Shown one piece after another: positions 1-7,747 of a stretch of DNA of 15,324 nucleotides (position 1 is the stretch's first letter; each line of letters begins with the position of its first letter). The notes beneath the pieces were generated by a model, which saw nothing but the letters and a program-made list of their open reading frames with translations, did no database searches and was not told the origin of the DNA. A program made the position numbers and the translations under genes. Source of the DNA: Candidatus Cloacimonadota bacterium (GTDB lineage Bacteria > Cloacimonadota > Cloacimonadia > Cloacimonadales > WRIO01); NCBI GenBank assembly GCA_023230175.1, contig JALNXV010000040.1:1-15324 (forward strand), read 5' to 3'.

Positions 1-56
1 GTTTAATATTTAAGGCTAATAGGTTATAGAAATAGTTTTAAATATTTGATTTATTA

Positions 57-869
57 CTATGATCTGATTTTTTTTGTTCTTAGAAAGGTTAATTTATATA
101 TAGCTTTCATTATTTTGTTGATAAATATAATTTTTTTATGGTTGAATTGGTATTTAATATCATTATTGATCTTGAAGAATTCTTTTTTAAAGACGAAATT
201 AGCGATAATTTTCTTTTCTAATATTCCATATTTTAAGTCTTCGATGTGGTGTGTAATCATTGGAATTTTTAAAAAAATTCTTGTTCTGCCTTTATCAGGA
301 TTATAAAATATTTTCATTAGTTTAGGGTAATGTACAGGCATAGCCTCTTTGATAAACATATAATCATAATTATTTTCTTTTAAATAGTTACATACACAAC
401 ATTCAGCTTTTTTTCTAAATGAAAAAATGTCAGTATTAAATTGTAAAAATTTTGTCTTTATTATAGCAAAATCTAAGGCTAAGCTATGATATTTAGCAAT
501 CCAGTCGGCACTTGCCCATACAGCTGTAGATTTTGATAATTTATTGACATATTTATCTATTATTTTATCTTTATAAATCCAAGTATCAGCTTCTAATATG
601 ATTGTAAAATCACAGTATTTTGGGATTAAGGGAATACCTGCTTGTAAGAGCTGGCTATTTCCTGATAAATGACCTTTGTTTTCATTAATTTCATAAACAA
701 TATTAGCATTGTTTCTAATATCATTAGATATACTGTAACCATCACTTATTCCGTTTGATACTACAATTATATAATAAGAATGCTTGGTCCACGTATTTTT
801 AATTATTGATAAACAGGCATTTAAATCATCAAGTCTATTATAAACTCTTATTATTACGGCAATTTGCAT
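57..869 (-). CDS. GT2-like glycosyltransferase (GT-A fold family)
   Basis: This 270-residue protein resembles family 2 glycosyltransferases, which move a sugar from a nucleotide-sugar donor to an acceptor in the cytoplasm, usually for surface polysaccharide or glycan synthesis. The N-terminus (residues 1-14, beta strand then RVYNR) fits the usual start of a GT-A nucleotide-binding fold. VVSNG at about 36-40 and LEADTW at 92-97 fit the nucleotide and metal (DXD-like) sites. There are no clear membrane segments, and the C-terminus is lysine- and isoleucine-rich. The fold assignment rests on these short motifs only; donor and acceptor are unknown. It lies downstream of atoA on the same strand but behind a good terminator, so it is probably a separate unit. 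A weak GGAG lies about 13 nt before the ATG. The 56 bases to its left hold nothing I recognise. Confidence 0.7.
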   Translation of the reverse strand: MQIAVIIRVYNRLDDLNACLSIIKNTWTKHSYYIIVVSNGISDGYSISNDIRNNANIVYEINENKGHLSGNSQLLQAGIPLIPKYCDFTIILEADTWIYKDKIIDKYVNKLSKSTAVWASADWIAKYHSLALDFAIIKTKFLQFNTDIFSFRKKAECCVCNYLKENNYDYMFIKEAMPVHYPKLMKIFYNPDKGRTRIFLKIPMITHHIEDLKYGILEKKIIANFVFKKEFFKINNDIKYQFNHKKIIFINKIMKAIYKLTFLRTKKIRS

Positions 870-913
870 AATTTATATAAAACTCCATTATCTATATTAA
901 ATTATTTATAATC

Positions 914-946
914 AAAAAGACCTTTGGATTAATAACACCAAAGGTC
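914..946 (-). terminator. Rho-independent terminator after atoA
   Basis: A perfect 9-bp stem (GACCTTTGG at 919-927, CCAAAGGTC at 938-946) has a 10-nt loop. Read on the minus strand it is followed immediately by TTTTTG (918-913). It lies 22 nt past the atoA stop codon, so it should end the atoD-atoA transcript. The plus-strand side lacks a T-run, so it works in one direction only. Confidence 0.82.
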
Positions 947-968
947 AATAAAGATTTATAGTTATATT

Positions 969-1640
969 TTAAAGACCAAACGAAGGTATATCACCTTTTA
1001 TAATTAATTCTGCTTCAGTGGCATTTTTTACGTCTTCAATAGTTAAGGTTTCTGCAATTTCTAATAAATGTAATCCATCACTTTCAACGCTCATTACAGC
1101 CATATCTGTAACAATTAAAGTTACTTTTCCAGAAGCTGTTAGAGGAAGGTTGCATTCTTTAAGTATTTTGGAATTGCCATGTTTATCACAATGTTCCATA
1201 GCAACAACAACTTTTTTTGCACCGGAAACTAAGTCCATTGCTCCACCCATTCCCGGAACAAGTTTGCCGGGTATCCACCAGTTAGCAAGATTACCTTTTT
1301 GGTCAACTTGAAGTGCTCCAAGTACAGTCATATCAAGGTGTCCTCCTCTAATTACAGCAAAACTTAATGCAGAATCAAAATATGAACAACCGGGTAATTC
1401 TGTAACAAAGCCACCACCGGCATTAATTAAATCTTTATCTTCGTTGCCTTGGGTTGGAGCCGGACCAACGCCTAATATACCGTTTTCAGATTGAAAAACA
1501 ACATTAACGCCATCAGGTATATGATTTGCTACCTCTGTAGGAAGTCCAATACCGAGATTTACAAAGTCACCGTCATTTAATTCTTTGGCAATTCTCTTAC
1601 CAATAATAATTCTTTTATAGTTTTTATCATTTCTATCCAT
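969..1640 (-). CDS. atoA: CoA-transferase subunit B (acetate/acetoacetate type)
   Basis: This is the beta subunit (223 residues) of a class I CoA-transferase that moves CoA between acyl-CoA and carboxylic acids such as acetate, acetoacetate or butyrate, through a glutamyl-CoA thioester. The catalytic glutamate is E52 in SENGILG. Other family blocks are NLGIGLPTEVAN (28-39), the FDSA.SFA.IRGGH.D block (about 87-102), and PGKLVPGMGGAMDLV (about 123-137), which closely matches the E. coli AtoA I remember. Length is normal for the family (about 210-220). An AAGGAG site sits just before the ATG inside the end of atoD, and only one nucleotide separates the two genes, so the subunits are co-translated. 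The exact acid substrates cannot be read from the sequence. In an anaerobe it could serve butyrate formation or use, or amino-acid fermentation. Confidence 0.93.
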   Translation of the reverse strand: MDRNDKNYKRIIIGKRIAKELNDGDFVNLGIGLPTEVANHIPDGVNVVFQSENGILGVGPAPTQGNEDKDLINAGGGFVTELPGCSYFDSALSFAVIRGGHLDMTVLGALQVDQKGNLANWWIPGKLVPGMGGAMDLVSGAKKVVVAMEHCDKHGNSKILKECNLPLTASGKVTLIVTDMAVMSVESDGLHLLEIAETLTIEDVKNATEAELIIKGDIPSFGL

Positions 1641-1641
1641 T

Positions 1642-2298
1642 TTAATTCTCCTTATGTACTACAATATAATCAACAAAGACACCCGGGGTGATAATTTCTT
1701 CAGGAGATAAATTTCCAACCTCTACAATCTCATCGACTTCAACGATTGTTGTTTTTGCACTCATTGCCATAATTGGATTACTGTTTCTTGCTGTTTTGCG
1801 GTAGATTAGATTGCCTAATTTATCAGCTTTATAAGCTCTAATAACGGCAAAATCTGATTCAATCGCTTTTTCGAGAATAAAATCTTTGCCATTGATATTG
1901 AATTTTTCTTTGTCTTTCTCTACAATAGTATCAACTCCTGTTGGAGTTAAAATGCCACCAAGCCCTGCACCAGTAGCCCTGACACGCTCCATAAGAGTAC
2001 CTTGAGGAACCATTTCAATGTCGATTTCACCTTTATTCATTTGTTCTTGAATAGCTTTATTGGTTCCAAGATGAGATACTTGAGCACTTTTGATTAATTT
2101 ATTAACAATTAATTTTCCAACGCCTCTGTTTTCATAGTCAGATGCGATTACTATCATATGTAAATCATTAATTTGGGCTTCAATGATTGCATCGATAATA
2201 TTTTCAGCACAACCTACCGCTAAGAAACCTCCAAAACATATACGATTATTGGGTTTTAATAATTGAGCTGCTTCTTTGCTCGAAATTACTTTAGGCAT
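1642..2298 (-). CDS. atoD: CoA-transferase subunit A (acetate/acetoacetate type)
   Basis: This is the alpha subunit (218 residues) that pairs with the AtoA product downstream to form the alpha2beta2-type CoA-transferase. Visible family motifs are the N-terminal GGF loop (23-25) that contributes to CoA binding, SHLGTN (75-80), VPQGTL.ER.RA.GAGLGG.LTPTG (97-121), and the C-terminal EEIITPG..VDYIVV block. Length matches AtoD-type subunits (about 220) better than the longer ScoA. A strong AAGGAG ribosome-binding site precedes the ATG. The gene has its own predicted promoter just upstream (2329-2357) and shares a terminator with atoA, so atoD-atoA looks like a two-gene operon. Acetate kinase elsewhere in the window is consistent with acetate/acyl-CoA interchange, but a functional link is inference. 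Confidence 0.93.
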   Translation of the reverse strand: MPKVISSKEAAQLLKPNNRICFGGFLAVGCAENIIDAIIEAQINDLHMIVIASDYENRGVGKLIVNKLIKSAQVSHLGTNKAIQEQMNKGEIDIEMVPQGTLMERVRATGAGLGGILTPTGVDTIVEKDKEKFNINGKDFILEKAIESDFAVIRAYKADKLGNLIYRKTARNSNPIMAMSAKTTIVEVDEIVEVGNLSPEEIITPGVFVDYIVVHKEN

Positions 2299-2328
2299 AG
2301 TTTCTCCTTATACTTTTTCTTTAAGTAA

Positions 2329-2357
2329 ATTATTTAATTACTCTTAGTTTTTGTCAA
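2329..2357 (-). promoter_or_regulatory. Sigma-70-type promoter for atoD-atoA
   Basis: On the minus strand a perfect TTGACA (2357-2352) is followed after 17 nt by AATAAT (2334-2329), five of six matches to TATAAT. Transcription would start near 2322, about 24 nt before the atoD ATG, leaving room for the AAGGAG site. The -35 box directly abuts the stop codon of the upstream ChaN-like gene. A short inverted repeat (AGTAA, 9 nt, TTACT; 2324-2342) overlaps the -10 box and could be an operator, though such repeats arise easily by chance in AT-rich DNA. Confidence 0.6.
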
Positions 2358-3338
2358 TCAGTTTTTAAGTTTATCATTAAATTGCTCTCTTATTAAAAGA
2401 ATATATTCACCTTTATCTAAAATGTCATCAGACAGTTTTTGGTCATAATCTTCAACAATGTGAGGAGATATAATAGTGATTTTAAGCTTTGGATTTAAAG
2501 CTTGTAATCTTTCAACAGTACCTAACGAATAATCACTATGAAAAGAACCATTGAAATGTATTATTTTTGATTTTGGATAGCTTAAAAAGAAATTATTTAT
2601 TGATTCAGCCATAGTATCATCCTTAATACATTGAGCTAAAAAGAGGTTTTCTAAATCAAATTTTTGTTTTGACATAGGTGAATTTGATGTCATTTGGTGG
2701 TTTAATACTTCCATTCGTTCATAAAAAAGTTCTTTGTATAAGTCTTTATCTATTGATAAATCCTCAAGTGTATGTATCTTTTTGGGTATATATTTTTTAT
2801 CTGACTCATTAACAGATGCTAAACTATCAAGACCTTTCTTGCTAACTAACGAAGCAATTTTGCGCGGTATATTAGCGGCTATAACCGGTAATTTATAATC
2901 TTTGGCAATCATAAGTAAGGGCTTATAGTCAGTTTGATAATTAGACCAAGCTCGAGATTTTGCGATAAAATCCTCTTCTGTAATATCATCATTAAGAAAA
3001 GAATCAAGAATTGCTTGAGTATCTTTTTCAAACATCTCAAAGGATAAAGTGATATTCTTTTGTTTTTTTACAAGTTCTGCTGTAATCTCTTTTTGAAATT
3101 GATGAATAGTATAATTACCGTGGAATTCTCCTATAAATATAACATCATAATTTAACAGTTCATTAATTAATTGATGAAAATCGATAAATTCATAATTCTT
3201 TATTTTATCAGTATCTGTAAATATAGGGGATTTTATTATTCGATAATTTAAATTATGATTTTCTAAAGAAAAGAGTGAATTAGTTAATAATAAATATGTT
3301 AAAATAGTGTTTATCATAAATATTCTTAATTTTTTCAT
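2358..3338 (-). CDS. Exported ChaN-like haem-binding-family protein
   Basis: This 326-residue protein matches the ChaN-like family (PF04187), whose known members bind haem and are often envelope-anchored. Hallmarks are FIGEFHGN (68-75), the SFEMFEKDTQ block (99-108), RAW (129-131), a PVIAANIPRKIAS block (151-163), Q..KDDTMAESI (236-247), and NGSFHSDYSLG..ERLQ (263-279). Residues 1-24 look like a signal peptide: MKKLR, then a hydrophobic stretch. There is no lipobox cysteine, unlike many ChaN lipoproteins, so it is probably periplasmic or held by an uncleaved signal. The start is supported by AAGGAG. It begins one nucleotide after the ispF stop, making it the last gene of the ispD-ispF run before the atoD promoter. 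Haem binding here is inferred from family only. Confidence 0.8.
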   Translation of the reverse strand: MKKLRIFMINTILTYLLLTNSLFSLENHNLNYRIIKSPIFTDTDKIKNYEFIDFHQLINELLNYDVIFIGEFHGNYTIHQFQKEITAELVKKQKNITLSFEMFEKDTQAILDSFLNDDITEEDFIAKSRAWSNYQTDYKPLLMIAKDYKLPVIAANIPRKIASLVSKKGLDSLASVNESDKKYIPKKIHTLEDLSIDKDLYKELFYERMEVLNHQMTSNSPMSKQKFDLENLFLAQCIKDDTMAESINNFFLSYPKSKIIHFNGSFHSDYSLGTVERLQALNPKLKITIISPHIVEDYDQKLSDDILDKGEYILLIREQFNDKLKN

Positions 3339-3339
3339 T

Positions 3340-3816
3340 CTAACTCCTTGTTAGTAAAACAATACAATGAGCAGTTATACCTTTTTCACTACCACTTATA
3401 CCCAGATATTCTTCTGTAGTAGCTTTAATAGATATATTGTTAATATCTGTTTCTAAGTCACTTGCAATTATTTTTCGCATCTGAGGGATATATTTCATTA
3501 GTTTAGGCTTTTGAGCACAAATAGTGGCATCAAGATTATTGATTTTATAATTTATATTTTTGATTTTTTTGTAAGTATTTCTCAATAAGATTCTACTGTC
3601 AATATCTTTATAGGATTTATCGTTATCAGGAAAATTTGTACCTATATCACCTAAAGCTAATGCACCTAAAATGGCATCCGCGATTGAGTGTAATAATACA
3701 TCTGCATCTGAATGACCTAACAGACCTAAATGATAGGGTATTTTAACCCCACCAATGATTAAATCTCTGTTTTCAGACAGTTGATGAACATCATAACCAT
3801 AACCAATTCTAAACAT
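3340..3816 (-). CDS. ispF: 2-C-methyl-D-erythritol 2,4-cyclodiphosphate synthase
   Basis: IspF catalyses the fifth step of the MEP isoprenoid pathway, cyclising CDP-methylerythritol 2-phosphate to the 2,4-cyclodiphosphate with release of CMP. The protein is full length (158 residues). The metal site is visible as D9 and H11 in GYDVH and H43 in the HSDADVLLH block. The flexible-loop region LGDIGTNFPDND and the C-terminal ATTEE.LG..GSEKGI.A block are both present. It starts 8 nt after the glmS-like gene, with a GAGAGA ribosome-binding site, and is followed after 1 nt by the ChaN-like gene. Its pathway partner ispD lies two genes upstream, separated by the glmS-like gene. IspD and IspF are often adjacent or fused, so this interruption is notable. 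Confidence 0.97.
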   Translation of the reverse strand: MFRIGYGYDVHQLSENRDLIIGGVKIPYHLGLLGHSDADVLLHSIADAILGALALGDIGTNFPDNDKSYKDIDSRILLRNTYKKIKNINYKINNLDATICAQKPKLMKYIPQMRKIIASDLETDINNISIKATTEEYLGISGSEKGITAHCIVLLTRS

Positions 3817-3824
3817 ATTCTCTC

Positions 3825-6557
3825 TTAATCTACAGTAATGGATTTTGAAACATTTTTTGGTACATCAGGATGAACTCCATGCCCTTCGAAATTTAATTTA
3901 TTAAGGTAATTCATTTTTTTTATGCTCATCTTTAATCCGAGCAATTGAAGTACTACAGTTGCTGAAAAGCATGTAAGTAATGTATCACCGGTTTTAGGTA
4001 AAAAGACATAAGCGTAACCGTAGTATTTTTCTGAATTAGGGTTTTTCCTTGCATTTTCAACTAAGTTATCATTTTCTTCTGCTATGACAAACGTATCTGC
4101 TCCTCTTATTTTGTGTGTATTGATTTGTGAAATTGTTAGATTAACATCTCTATCTTCCGGCCCGGTAATATATATTAAGGGATAATTTCTATATAATGGA
4201 CCAAAGAAATCATATTCTTTTACAACCTCTTTAAATATATTTGTTCCTTCTCGTGACAGGTTAAAAGGTGTTGTTTTATTAAACAAATAGTCAGATAAAG
4301 CCATAATGATTTCTTGTTTTTCATCCTCAGGAAGGTTTTTTTCTGAAGATTTATTGTATATATCCATCATAACCTTTTGAAAATATTTAATCATTGATTT
4401 AATGTTTTTGATACCAACTACGGTGTTTTTCCCGAGAATAGTATTTGGACCATGTTTAAATTCTGAGGCTTCCATCCCCTGAGTATGATTAAGTACCGTT
4501 TCTCTAATTTTTAATGAACCTTCCATAGCAACACCACTTATTTTAGTTGCTAAAATATGTAATGAGGGTTCCATAAAAATCTTGTCAGCAATAAAATCAA
4601 TTTGCTCATCAGTCGTAGCAATAGTTTCTTTGATGAGTGTTGGGATGTCTTGTAATTGCTTATATCTTTTTAATATCCCTACTTTATACTTTTTTATTAT
4701 ATCTTTTGGAACTTTATTTGTTTCCATAATTTCTGCATTTAATTCAGCAACTCTGATGGCAAGATAATAGAACAAAACCATTTGATTCATAAAGCTTTTA
4801 GTTGCCGGAACTGCGATTTCAGGTCCGCAAAGGATTGGAATAAACACATCACTTTTTTCTTGTCCTAAGGTTGAATTGATGTTATTGACTAAAACAACTT
4901 TTTTTACTTGTAGGTTTTTTTTATCAATGTCATTAAAAATATCTACTAAATCTTTTGTTTCACCACTTTGAGACACTCCGATTATCACATCGTTGTCTTT
5001 TAAAGAATTTGAATATTGACCTCTAAAGTCACCGGGTAAAATTGGTATAATTTCTATGCCTGCAATTTCATTGAAAAAGAGTGCTGCTATCTTGGTAGCA
5101 TGATAAGAGGTTCCACATGCTAAGGTATAAATATTTCTATTATTTTTGATTGTATTATGAACTATCTCAAGAAAGTCATTTACTTTAAGCTGAAAATCTT
5201 CAGAATCATTTAATTCTACAATAGTATCAAAAGCTTTTGATAATAAAAGTTTCTTTTTATTAAATTGGTTACCTAAGAGGTCAATGAATAAGTTCATTTC
5301 AGATGAGAAAAAATATTTTCTTTCAAAATTTTCTTTAACTAATTCCTCGTATATTTGAGGATATTTTGACTGGCATTTTTCAAGCATAAGGGTAGCATCA
5401 TTTGACATTATGTATTGATTGAATAAAGCCTCTTGGTCTTTTATTTCAGATTTTGTAAGTATTGTATCACAGAGTTCTTTTATGTTATCGTAAAGTCCGA
5501 CACATTCGATAAATTTCTTCATTCTTCTACCTGTATTTGAGCCTCCTGAGAATAATTTAACTAATTTACCTACAGATTCAGTTTGTTGATGGATTTCTTG
5601 TTCCATAAAAAAATCATATTCAGGTAAAAGTTGTGTATCTTCTGCACGAAGCTTAGATCTTGTGGGTAAACTTTCAACTATTTGTCCGGCGGTAAATATC
5701 AAATCAGGCTGGTTTAACTTTTTTATTGTTTGGTTTTTTAAAGCATATACTTGGTATTCATCTGCATTATATTCTACAAATTCACCTTCACGAAGTTTAA
5801 TAAGCATTTTGGTATATTTTAAAACAGCCGTTAGGTCTGAAGAAGCAAGACAAAAGTTTTGATTTTCTATGGTACCTGTAGCAAAGTATAATGAACTTCC
5901 TGCTTTAATAGCATAACTATATTGAGTTATAGGATCAACTATAACAGCAGCATAAGAACCATCTATTTCATCAGCAGCAGCAATAATGGCATTTCGCATA
6001 CATTCTCTTCTTGTTTCGATATCATTTTCTAGCTCTTTTGCTTTTTTCCCTAAATTTATATCAAAATAATGTTCAATCATATGTACTAACATTTCACCGT
6101 CATTATCAGATAGTACAGTATGCCCTTCACGAACTAAAAAATTTTTTAGTTCAGTTGTATTGGTAATATTACCGTTATGAGCACCATAAATGTATCTTTT
6201 ACATTTAACAATATGAGGCTGAGCATTTATTTTATTAACCTGCCCAAAGGTTGCCCAACGAACTTGACCACAAAATATTTTGCCTTTTTGATGAATTATT
6301 CCTAGCGTTTCAACTAATGTGCTAGGAGCTCCTACATCTTTAAGTAATGTAATTTCCGTAGAATCTTCTTCTTGAATGGCTGCTCCCGTAGAATCATATC
6401 CTCTATATTCTAATGATTTAAGTAAATCAGAAGCATACTTACCAATATTTATGGATGTCTTTTGTAAATGTAATCCCAATACTCCACAACCTATACCAAA
6501 GATAGGTATTTTAAGAGTGATTTTGTAGTTTTTAAATTTATTAACAAATTTTTTCAT
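3825..6557 (-). CDS. glmS: Oversized glucosamine-6-phosphate synthase-family protein
   Basis: GlmS makes glucosamine-6-phosphate from fructose-6-phosphate and glutamine, the entry to UDP-GlcNAc. This homologue has 910 residues against the usual 600-610. The glutaminase domain is about 24-260: LEYRGYDSTG (49-58), RWATFG (100-105), HNGN (127-130), DNDGE (151-155). The first SIS domain starts at LACGTSYHA (479-487) with SQSGET (529-534). The second has EG.LK.RE (679-686) and EFKHGP (699-704). The C-terminal PKNVSKSITVD keeps the GlmS ending and its lysine. Extra sequence lies at about 340-460, between glutaminase and SIS, and about 715-790, within the second SIS domain. The presumed nucleophile, in CGVLG, is C24 rather than residue 2, and no start codon lies between it and the well-supported ATG (AGGAG site, ATGA overlap with ispD). 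Activity would need propeptide removal, as in some PurF enzymes. The family assignment is firm; the GlmS reaction is likely but unproven. Confidence 0.87.
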   Translation of the reverse strand: MKKFVNKFKNYKITLKIPIFGIGCGVLGLHLQKTSINIGKYASDLLKSLEYRGYDSTGAAIQEEDSTEITLLKDVGAPSTLVETLGIIHQKGKIFCGQVRWATFGQVNKINAQPHIVKCKRYIYGAHNGNITNTTELKNFLVREGHTVLSDNDGEMLVHMIEHYFDINLGKKAKELENDIETRRECMRNAIIAAADEIDGSYAAVIVDPITQYSYAIKAGSSLYFATGTIENQNFCLASSDLTAVLKYTKMLIKLREGEFVEYNADEYQVYALKNQTIKKLNQPDLIFTAGQIVESLPTRSKLRAEDTQLLPEYDFFMEQEIHQQTESVGKLVKLFSGGSNTGRRMKKFIECVGLYDNIKELCDTILTKSEIKDQEALFNQYIMSNDATLMLEKCQSKYPQIYEELVKENFERKYFFSSEMNLFIDLLGNQFNKKKLLLSKAFDTIVELNDSEDFQLKVNDFLEIVHNTIKNNRNIYTLACGTSYHATKIAALFFNEIAGIEIIPILPGDFRGQYSNSLKDNDVIIGVSQSGETKDLVDIFNDIDKKNLQVKKVVLVNNINSTLGQEKSDVFIPILCGPEIAVPATKSFMNQMVLFYYLAIRVAELNAEIMETNKVPKDIIKKYKVGILKRYKQLQDIPTLIKETIATTDEQIDFIADKIFMEPSLHILATKISGVAMEGSLKIRETVLNHTQGMEASEFKHGPNTILGKNTVVGIKNIKSMIKYFQKVMMDIYNKSSEKNLPEDEKQEIIMALSDYLFNKTTPFNLSREGTNIFKEVVKEYDFFGPLYRNYPLIYITGPEDRDVNLTISQINTHKIRGADTFVIAEENDNLVENARKNPNSEKYYGYAYVFLPKTGDTLLTCFSATVVLQLLGLKMSIKKMNYLNKLNFEGHGVHPDVPKNVSKSITVD

Positions 6558-7249
6558 ATAAACTCCTTGTTTTCTAATAAATATTTTGCATATTTTATAT
6601 CTTCTTGAGTTGTTATTTTTAAATTATTTGAATTTGATTCATACCAATAAACAGGTATATTGAAGTATTCTAAGATAGAAGCATCATCAGTAAAATTAAT
6701 TTCAGTGTTTTGTATTTCTTTAATTTTTTTATGAGATTCATAGATTAAATGGAAATTAAATACCTGTGGTGTATATACTTCGATTAAATTATTTCTTTCA
6801 ATAGTATTGATAATCTTGTTGTCCTTTACTGATTTTATAGTATTTTTTACCTTGTTGCCCGGGATAACAGCTTGATGAGTTTTGGCAATTTCAATAAGGT
6901 TTAGTATTTCTGATTCTTCAATAAATGGTCTAACCCCGTCATGAATTAAAACTAAATCTGTATCTTCAGGGCAATAAGTTAAAGCATTAAAGACAGATTG
7001 TTGTCGATTTACTCCTCCTATAACACAAGAAACTTTCTTCGGGTATTTTAAAGTTAAATCATTGTTTTTTTTAAAATATTCATCTTCAGGTAAGGTAATG
7101 ATGATGTTGTTTATTATATCTAATTTATGAAAAACATCTATAGTAAGCTCAAGTATTGGCTTTTTATTTATCAAGTAAAACTGTTTTTTTGTAATATTTG
7201 AAAAGCGAGAACCTTTTCCTCCGGCAGTTATTATACAACTAATTTTCAT
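6554..7249 (-). CDS. ispD: 2-C-methyl-D-erythritol 4-phosphate cytidylyltransferase
   Basis: IspD transfers CMP from CTP to methylerythritol 4-phosphate, the third step of the MEP pathway. Its 231 residues match the family length. The nucleotide-binding loop TAGGKGSRF (8-16) with KKQF (21-24) is intact, as are GGVNRQQSVFNAL (78-90), HDGVRPF (103-109), the TPQVF block, and the FTDDAS motif near residue 190. It overlaps the glmS-like gene by 4 nt (ATGA), which suggests translational coupling, and begins 15 nt after the GtrA-family gene. The ribosome-binding site before its ATG is weak. Together with ispF it shows that isoprenoids, hence undecaprenyl phosphate, are made by the non-mevalonate route. 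Confidence 0.95.
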   Translation of the reverse strand: MKISCIITAGGKGSRFSNITKKQFYLINKKPILELTIDVFHKLDIINNIIITLPEDEYFKKNNDLTLKYPKKVSCVIGGVNRQQSVFNALTYCPEDTDLVLIHDGVRPFIEESEILNLIEIAKTHQAVIPGNKVKNTIKSVKDNKIINTIERNNLIEVYTPQVFNFHLIYESHKKIKEIQNTEINFTDDASILEYFNIPVYWYESNSNNLKITTQEDIKYAKYLLENKEFI

Positions 7250-7264
7250 ATTTATAATCCCGGG

Positions 7265-7747
7265 TTATTTTTTTATCTGATTACCAAATAAAATTTCTTT
7301 TCTGTTATTCAGATATTTTATTTTTTCTTGAGGGTGTTTTTTGAAAAGAAAAAGGTGTTTGATGATATAATTCCAACCGGCTGCTAAAAGATTAGCGAGG
7401 ACTTTAGATAATTTAATTCTTAATCCAAAGAAATCTTTAAACATAAATAATCCAACAGACATTAAACTCATAGCTATTAATTCGATTGCAAAAAAGATAC
7501 TAAATTCAATATGCCAATATTTTTTTAAATTTCTTCTTGAAAATATCCAATTAATTGAAAAGAAATAATTGATTATAACTCCGGTTAAATAGCCAATAGC
7601 TGAAGCAAGTAGATAATGAATTTTTGTAAATCTAATTAGAGTCATAAGTATTGATATATCTATTAAAAAACATAAAACACCAACTAAGGAATACTTAATA
7701 AATTGTCTATAATGAGATAAAAATTTAAGCTTAAGCCATGTTTTCAT
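7265..7747 (-). CDS. GtrA-family membrane protein
   Basis: This small integral membrane protein (160 residues) has four predicted helices at about 15-37, 43-65, 78-100 and 112-130, the layout of the GtrA family (PF04138). Characteristic words are YSLVGVLCFLID in helix 1, the GVIINYFFSINWIFS block and WNYIIKHLFLFK near the end. Family members are linked to moving polyprenyl-phosphate-linked sugars across the inner membrane or to surface-polysaccharide modification. I prefer the ATG at 7747; an in-frame TTG at 7750 directly before it would add one residue. No Shine-Dalgarno is obvious, but the gene begins inside the last codons of the HEAT-repeat gene, so translation is probably coupled. Its place before ispD and the glmS homologue suits an envelope role; the actual substrate is unknown. 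Confidence 0.82.
   Translation of the reverse strand: MKTWLKLKFLSHYRQFIKYSLVGVLCFLIDISILMTLIRFTKIHYLLASAIGYLTGVIINYFFSINWIFSRRNLKKYWHIEFSIFFAIELIAMSLMSVGLFMFKDFFGLRIKLSKVLANLLAAGWNYIIKHLFLFKKHPQEKIKYLNNRKEILFGNQIKK

Noticed and set aside
46..306. Plus-strand open frame of 86 residues, hydrophobic
   Set aside because: Antisense to the glycosyltransferase gene; AT-rich DNA yields Ile/Leu/Phe-rich shadows, and there is no ribosome-binding site.
1018..1311. Plus-strand open frame antisense to atoA
   Set aside because: atoA is a certain gene on the other strand, and this translation matches nothing I know.
6486..6557. Alternative later start for the glmS homologue giving an N-terminal Met-Cys
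   Set aside because: No ATG, GTG or TTG codon lies in frame between residue 1 and C24; the residue before the cysteine is Gly (GGT).
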